Assembly: GCA_015501075.1 (NCBI GenBank) | Contig: JADNYJ010000198.1 | Location: 1 to 64,000 of the forward strand | DNA: 64,000 nucleotides | Direction of reading: 5' to 3' | Source: Gymnopilus junonius | Taxonomy: Eukaryota; Basidiomycota; Agaricomycetes; Agaricales; Galerinaceae | Shown: in pieces, positions 57,708-64,000 of the stretch | How positions within the stretch are numbered: position 1 is the first letter of the stretch | Layout of the letters: each line of letters opens with the position of its first letter | The notes under the pieces: model-generated | The model's database searches: none | What the model was told of the DNA's origin: nothing | The model's input: only the letters and a program-made list of their open reading frames with translations | Translations under genes and position numbers: made by a program

Positions 57708-60012
57708 AGACCTAGTTACTACATAATTTCAATAGCTCTGACCCCATTTATATCTTCGGCCGAGTGTGGCGCACGATTTCTATTTATAGAGTATCTGATT
57801 TTCCTGGTTCACCAGCCGATTCATGATTATAAGTAAACTAGCTTGATCGTAAAATGAGAAAGATCAGAAATACGTTTGCATTTTACCGTATGCTCATACT
57901 AATCTGCGTACAGTAACAAAACTTAGAGCACGATTGTACTGATACTCAAGCTCACTTTAGACGGTGAATGCCGAGTCAACTCAAAGAAGAATCTAGAAAT
58001 GTTCAGTCGTTCTATAGAATGACATGCACCCCAGTTCCTTAAATACTTTGAGCCTCAACTTGAGAATTTCGGACGTATTTACACGGGGGGAAGCGGCTGT
58101 CCAATTGGCTCAATAAAGAGCATTTTGTTATATAAAAGTGCTCATTTTGGGCAGTTTGGACAACTGCTTGCCCGTCGTGTTACAGTATACAGGGTATATT
58201 TATAATCGTGAGAAGGAACAAAGGCTCGAGCTCGTCCGCGACAGGATGCACGTTGGTGTTGAAGCATTAAATATCACCTGCGGAGAATATGACAGTATCA
58301 GTAGATTTGCCCTATGCTATGGCTGCTATGGGTTGCTCCGGAGTGCTCCGTAATCAGGTACCGTTGCTATAAATGGGGGTACCCTTGCTATGGTGCTAAT
58401 ACTAGGGGATGCTATGGAACGCTCCATAACACTCTGTAGCGCGCTATTTCACCCATTTTCGGGCATTTTTGGCCCTCAAAGATCCAAGTTTACTGATGCA
58501 AGCGTATATGAGCATTAACCTATGAGAAACTTTACTATTGATAAGGTATATATAGCAGCGTATAATATCTGATCTGGAAATCGCATGGTGTTATCGAGTT
58601 AGCCTTCGTTAAATTTCTGGAACTAACGACCATAAGTTTTTCTTCAGCTTCAGCCGGCCTCTTCCCGTGCCTTTTTGCGATTTAGTGGTCAAAGTTGGAA
58701 TTTGTGCAGCCCTTGGAGGCCAAAACCTCTCAAGAGTCAAAGGGACATTTCATACATAGTCTCCTCTGACCCATGTAGTATGCACGTACCTGGGGCCCAA
58801 TTTTGGCTATCGTCTACCCCGTGCAAACCTAAGGGCATGCGGAAGATTACCAAGCCCTCCAAAGTCACTTGTTGCCCAGAAATAGTATCGGCCACGGGCA
58901 TAAAGAAGTCAACTTTCACAACGTCTACACACAAGATCTGCTAGATGCCTGCATAGGTCTCATTTCTAGAGGTGTTGTATAGATCCAGAGTTCAGATCAC
59001 ATGGTTTCTAATGCTAGAACTGTAGCAGCACGGCAATTCGGGAGGCAACACCCTATATATGAAGTAATATCAACAGTCACTAGGCAAAATCCTAGATGGT
59101 AACGTCCCTATTCTAATCTAAGAAGTTCGATATCGAGCATGCGAAGATTGAAAAAGAAACGAAAGGAGAACGAAAGAAACTTATAGTAGTTCCCATCTCA
59201 TCTCGCTCGTCTGATGGTCTAATAGCATGCCCATCTTCATTTACTTGAATTCCCATACACCATCGCTATATCTTCAGCTTGTTGTCGCCTTCCGTCATCC
59301 TCATAGCAAGGGGTATAGAAGATCCAAGAACAAATCTATATCAGGTCCCAAGCCACTTAGAAGCATCCTCCCGGGCCTCCTTTCCGACAACGGGGTCGTC
59401 TGTGTGGGAGAAAAGAATCCAGCCAGAGAGGACGGGAAAGTGCCAAAGAAACGAGACTGCGAATCCTCAGCCGGAATAGCGCTATAGTTAGCAGCTGACG
59501 TCGCCGTCGGGAAGATGCGCGATGTACTGCAATGAATGCGTGGAATTTTATACTTGAATCTGCATAGATATCCCAATGTGTTGGACAATGGGAGGCAGGC
59601 AGGAAGAACCAGTTGAACGGGTGATGTTGGTCGTGAGAAGGGGGAATGTCACCAGGTTCGGGACCATGTATTCGAGCATGGGGTAGGTGAGATGGAATGA
59701 TGTTGAACTCGGCAAGACGTCCAGTCTAATTCTGGGACGGTCAGTGAAGTATCTGAGGGAATGGATATGTAGCAAATGTCGTTGATCTGAGTTGACAGAG
59801 GCGAACGGGGGTGCTGAGTGACAAACACAAGAAGGCCGATGATACCATGATGAGACGGGAGATGAATGTGACTCGCCGTTGAGCTGAGATGAAGTGAAGT
59901 GAAGGAAGACGTCAAATCAAGGACGCTTGATGTCGCTTTTGGAGTTGAATGGTCGCATTGAATGATGGAAGGAAGATGTAACGCAAAAAGGTTTGATCCA
60001 GATGACAATCTA
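57708..60012. other. long gene-poor stretch
   Basis: 2.3 kb without a supported gene. It includes the short repeat cluster at 58316-58447. Frames at 59301-59588 (minus) and 59227-59487 (plus) overlap each other and neither has a proper start. The right part (59550-60012) is probably the 3' UTR of the next gene. Confidence 0.4.
58316..58447. repeat. cluster of gctatgg / gctccg / ggtacc repeats
   Basis: Variants of tgctatgg, gctccggagtgctccgtaa and ggtaccgttgctat recur in 130 bp. They include a near-palindrome tatggaacgctccata (about 58410-58425). This looks like a degenerate short-motif repeat of a kind dispersed in mushroom genomes. Unit limits cannot be fixed. Confidence 0.35.
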
Positions 60013-61004
60013 CTAAAAGGAGGGCGTTTCAAGAGAACCTAGGATGGGCTTCTTCCGCGGAGCAACGAGATGGGGATGCATCGATAGCTGGATCAACGAA
60101 AAACGAGTCATTCCTTGGGGAGTCAGGACAGTTGCGTGCTCGTTTCTGTCATACTGAATCATTATATGTTGGACATCCAAACCTGCAGCTCTAGTACCCG
60201 GAACGAGTCACAGATGAATCCTAATGACAGTTAGCTAAGTTAGAATGCTGCTGCGGTCTTGAACGGTACTGAGGCGTGCTCCCAATTTTGGCCATGGGAA
60301 TGGAATGGATGATACTGCGGCACCGCAAAAGGGGAGTTCTGAGTTAGACGTCCCGTTTTGCGCGAACACCGATTGGGACTGTGGGATAGGACTATTGGAG
60401 GCCTGGAGCTGGGCGATGTAGAAGGGGTCGGTAGACGTAAAAAGGGGACGTGGTCGGAGAAGGGGACGGCTCTGATAAATTCTCATATGAAGGGTACACA
60501 TTGGAGTCGATGTGGGGATGCGGGGTCATCGAAAACGAGGCAGAGGGATTTCCAAACTGCGACCCTGAGACGGAGCTTAAGGTGGGCGATGAAGGTATAA
60601 GCAGGTCTTCAACCATCTTTTCGTCTTCTTCCATGTCATCCATGTACGTGGAAGAAATCGAATTTGCACGTTTTCGAACAGTTTTCGTTGACCCATGAGT
60701 GACTGAAGCTGGACGACAAAGAAGGCGTGCGAGCAATTGGGGGTGTTGCAAGCCTGCGTCGTGTTTTGCATGTGGCTGCTGGGTATTTGGTGACCATGAA
60801 CATAACCTGTAGCTGAAGTGACGGGTCCACCTAGAAGAGCCTCTGCAAGCTGAGTCTATAGAAGAAAAAAATAGAAATGGGTTATCCTGCATGGTCTCTT
60901 TGCTCGTTCATGATGCGTACCTGCAGAGCAGCTAGGTCCATCGCTTCCTGACCAATATGGCTGGATGAAAGAGACGAAACAAGGTCATCGACGGAGAAAC
61001 TCAT
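60013..61004 (-). CDS. hypothetical Ser/Pro-rich protein, 3 exons, indels likely
   Basis: ATG at 61004 (MSFSVDDLVSSLSSSHIGQE) and a gtacgc intron at 60920-60856 to TQLAEALLGGPVTSATGYVH. The long exon 2 contains RANSISSTYMDDMEEDEKMV, EDLLIPSSPTLSSVSGSQFG and STDPFYIAQLQASNSPIPQS, in different frames. A last exon (about 60184-60013) encodes LDVQHIMIQYDRNEHATVLT and HPHLVAPRKKPILGSLETPS before a TAG. No known domain. The low-complexity Ser/Pro/Asp pattern suggests a nuclear or regulatory protein, by inference only. At least two frame changes in exon 2 need explanation. Confidence 0.55.
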
Positions 61005-64000
61005 ACTGCTAGCTGATTTAGACTGGGAGGATGGCGGTGATGGTGGTCGTGAAAGAAAAGGCTGGGATTGAAATGAAAGGCGACATGTCAAGCTAGACAA
61101 GACAAACTCTAATAAAGCCAACTCGCTATGTTCCCCCCGGTCCGAACTTAGACTTGCTTCTTCCGGAAACAGATCTACAGATCTTATCCTCAGATTCCCT
61201 CTTCCCACCATCACAGTCCTCGAAAAACATGCATCTTGCGCTATTCTACACACTTCTTGATACTATCCTTATCTTCTCGGCAACGTCCCTCCTATGACAT
61301 ACGCACGTCTCCTGTTCTTGGTCAAATTAAGTTCTTGAAGGTTCGCGGCACAATTTTATATTCAGGTTGACACTGCACTGACGTTAGCATACGTACTCGG
61401 TGGACACTTGAGCAGAAATGGTGAATATTTCCGTACGGTGCTAAGCCTTGCTGATAACGCCTCTTGCATTTGATTTCATTGTTACGTCGGCTTCATAGCG
61501 GCCGACTCCCGGATCGCTCATTGCGTCTCAGTCTGTCGTTCATGAACGCCTTCTGATGTTCTATCTCAGTAGATTGCGATACCATATAAAACTGTCTAAT
61601 CCAGTTATCTGGAAAGCGTTATTTCTTGTTTTCAGAGCAAATGAGCCCCTTAACTGAGGACCTCATGCAAATAAAAGACCTCTCTTATCTTCGTGCCTGG
61701 GTGGAATACAACCGTTTATGCTCAAGGCGAACGACGGCCTTACTTCCATCTTACCTTTTGTCAAAAATTTCAAGGTTATGACGTCTTCACATCCACCATG
61801 ATTGAATTGGCGAACTTTTTGCCAGAACCTGGCAACATCTCCACGTACACGTCACTACCCATTGTAACCGCGGTCCGCCGACGTCTTCAAAAATTCCACA
61901 CATTCGTTTCGATGCCCTGGGGTATTTCCTGTCATGGTAAAAGACAAGCTATGACCTTTCTATGACCTACTACGACGTCCTCCCAACACCAACACCAGGT
62001 CCCTTCATAATTTCAGGCGTCTCTTCTCCGACCTCCCCTAGACGCTAGTCCTGAACATGAAAAGCCAATTAACGTATCTTAAAGGCTCGCAGAATCTTAC
62101 CCATTGGCCTTCGAAACAAGCTTTTCTCTTGGTCTCTCATCAATTTTTAGAACCCTGACGTTGTTATCACGTCGAGAGTTAAGCATTTTGACCAACAGCG
62201 TGAATGACTGTTGTTATCATGGCAAGGAAGTACATAGAGTATGAGTATGGTGACTGAATTTCATTTTCATTTAAATTACACTAGCGTATGATTAACCTTT
62301 CGCACAGGTACGCCTTGGAAGTCCGAAATTACAGTTCTGAATCGGATTGACGGCGATCTGCCCTATTTATGTACTTGTCATTGCACATACGGAGCGAGCT
62401 CACTCTGTTATGTCCCACCCATCGATCCTGCGACTCCCACAATGAACCACTCCGCGGCTGCGTAGAATCGCTTAAACCCCACATGCATGCCCCACACTAA
62501 TAACGGCGTATACTTAATATATTAAAGACGTTACAGCCATTTAGATAGACACCCGCAGTAGTCTAAGCCAACCGCGTCAGTCAAGGGAAAGGTGCGTCTA
62601 TGCCTGGTGAGTATCTGCTCTATCATCACTATATACTTCGAGGGGAATATATTCTCAGCTGTCCAGAATGAAAAGGCGGGTCAGGAATAGTTAGCTGCTA
62701 TGCATCACACATTGCGCAGTGCATTTGCCATTAAATAATTCCACCCCGCTTTGGAATAGTGTAATGCCATGGAAGAAAATCTTGGAGGTTCTTTGACACG
62801 AGGTTATCGTTTCTAGATGGAGCATGTCAGACGTCATTTAATCAGATGCGTCTCCACAACCTGAGCCATCTGCCCGGAGATTGGAGTGCACACATCGACC
62901 ACGAGACTCTCATCCTCCAGATGGAATGGAGCGGAGCAGTCGACTCCCATTGAATTTGACGAAGACCCGTTCCGATCACGGCACATGGATGGATGAGCTC
63001 AAATTTGATGCAGGAGAAACCTCGCTTGCTTATTATAATTCAAAGTCTACTTTATTGTCGCGTGCCGTAGCATACACACAGGATAATCAAAATGGAAAAT
63101 AGTGCTTCAACGATGGTGTGGGAAAAGGGTTTAATATAACGTACCTTGAATCTCCGTCCATTTAAATTGGAATGTCCCGTGGATGATCATCTATTCAACA
63201 TCTCTCGTTTTCTGGGGTCTGGGCCCCAGTCAGTCATCATCAATAATCTCGACATGAGTAGTACCAGTGTCATCTATGACAGGCAAGCGGAATTTGCACG
63301 GCCATCCCGCGAGAAAACCTCCGGGGATGGTTATTCATATTTTCGGTCTTTGACAGGGAAATAGAACATGAGGAGTTTAAACTGATCTCCGAAAGCAATG
63401 ACTGATCATCATCTAGTGAATTAGAAGACTTCAAGGTGCAAAACCACACTGTACGAAAGGCTGGATATGGACCAATATTTGCATGGAAGTTAGAAATCAT
63501 TAGTCAAGTTCAACAAAGACAATACTATACTATAATGTAGTGGCATGGCTAGAAGGTGCCTGTCTGCGATGAGGCGGCTGTAAATTCGAAAACTTGGGTG
63601 AGAAAACCCGTCATTGAAGACTAAAGTGAATTCGAAATGCTTCAATTCCGTGACAAAACGAACTCCGTGAGTGGGTCAGCTGAGGGTTTTTTCAAATTTA
63701 CAAGTGGCTACATACCGCATTTGAAGACGTGCAGACCTTATTAGGAAGCCGTTTAAGCTTTAGAATGAGTATGTGGTTATATAAAGTTCAGTTGTTGTAA
63801 GCCTGATTCTGTGAGCCTCAATTTTGGCCAAGTATCAGTCATTTTATATTGAGGCCTAGGAGCATCTGGTTAGTGTCGATTCTTCTTGACGCGATTTAAA
63901 TTTTATGTAAGATTTATATAAGATAAAGAGATGCGCACTCGGATATAAGTTCCATAATTGGAAAGTAGTGCGCCAGTGCGCCACACTCCGTTACGTTTGC
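61005..64000. other. no gene recognised to window end
   Basis: 3 kb, AT-rich, with only short frames (for example 61693-61965 and 62881-63364) that lack ATG context, splice partners or family similarity. The first few hundred bases are presumably the promoter of the gene ending at 60013. Confidence 0.4.

Noticed and set aside
59301..59588. Minus-strand frame of 95 aa
   Set aside because: It begins with TTG, overlaps an opposite-strand frame of the same length and cannot be extended by splicing.
61693..61965. Plus-strand frame of 90 aa
   Set aside because: It starts at a non-ATG codon, has no family similarity and no neighbouring exon.

Overview
This window is nuclear DNA from a filamentous basidiomycete, most probably an Agaricomycete (mushroom-forming fungus). 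The evidence is the gene structure and the families present. Genes are cut by many short introns of about 45-70 bp with GT-AG ends. Families typical of mushroom genomes occur: DUF4436 membrane proteins, F-box/LRR proteins, BTB proteins of the mushroom type, an atypical protein kinase, a NACHT/NLR fragment, a fungal P450, an aryl-alcohol-oxidase-like GMC enzyme and a Cys-rich GPI-anchored protein. About thirty genes or gene remnants can be supported, on both strands.

Layout. At 1-411 the first codons of a second copy of an alpha/beta-hydrolase gene run off the left edge, with a NACHT (NLR) fragment fused immediately upstream. 1983-4853 holds an unknown protein and an atypical kinase. 5935-9865 holds a P450 and the complete alpha/beta hydrolase on the minus strand. 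9989-12783 holds an intron-containing tRNA-Leu(CAG), a GNAT acetyltransferase and the copper chaperone SCO1. 12916-25407 is a minus-strand run: APH-fold phosphotransferase, mitochondrial bL31m, nucleolar NOP9, an F-box protein and a nucleolar GTPase of the Grn1/nucleostemin family. 25739-28119 holds a damaged F-box gene and a BTB gene. 30051-32326 holds a Tra2-like splicing factor head to head with ribosomal protein eL18. 33155-38063 holds DUF4436, a GPI-anchored Cys-rich protein and an orphan. 40224-46494 holds an MBOAT lysophospholipid acyltransferase, an ankyrin remnant, a cis-prenyltransferase and a MARVEL-like protein. 47791-50005 is the GMC oxidoreductase. 50800-52401 is a 1.6 kb palindrome. 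53617-61004 holds a Ser-rich orphan, F-box/LRR genes and another orphan. The last 3 kb looks empty.

How the genes relate. There is no operon logic. A housekeeping core (SCO1, bL31m, NOP9, Grn1-like, Tra2-like, eL18, MBOAT, cis-prenyltransferase) is interrupted by fast-evolving accessory families (P450, NLR, F-box, BTB, GMC, DUF4436). NOP9, the Grn1-like GTPase and eL18 all serve large-scale ribosome production. SCO1 and bL31m serve mitochondria.

A caution runs through the window. Several conserved genes carry single-base frameshifts, mostly in short homopolymers (Tra2-like, MBOAT twice, GMC, F-box, P450 four or five times). Some are probably assembly indels rather than mutations. Frames across these sites were inferred from protein family patterns, and all exon limits are read by eye from splice consensus.
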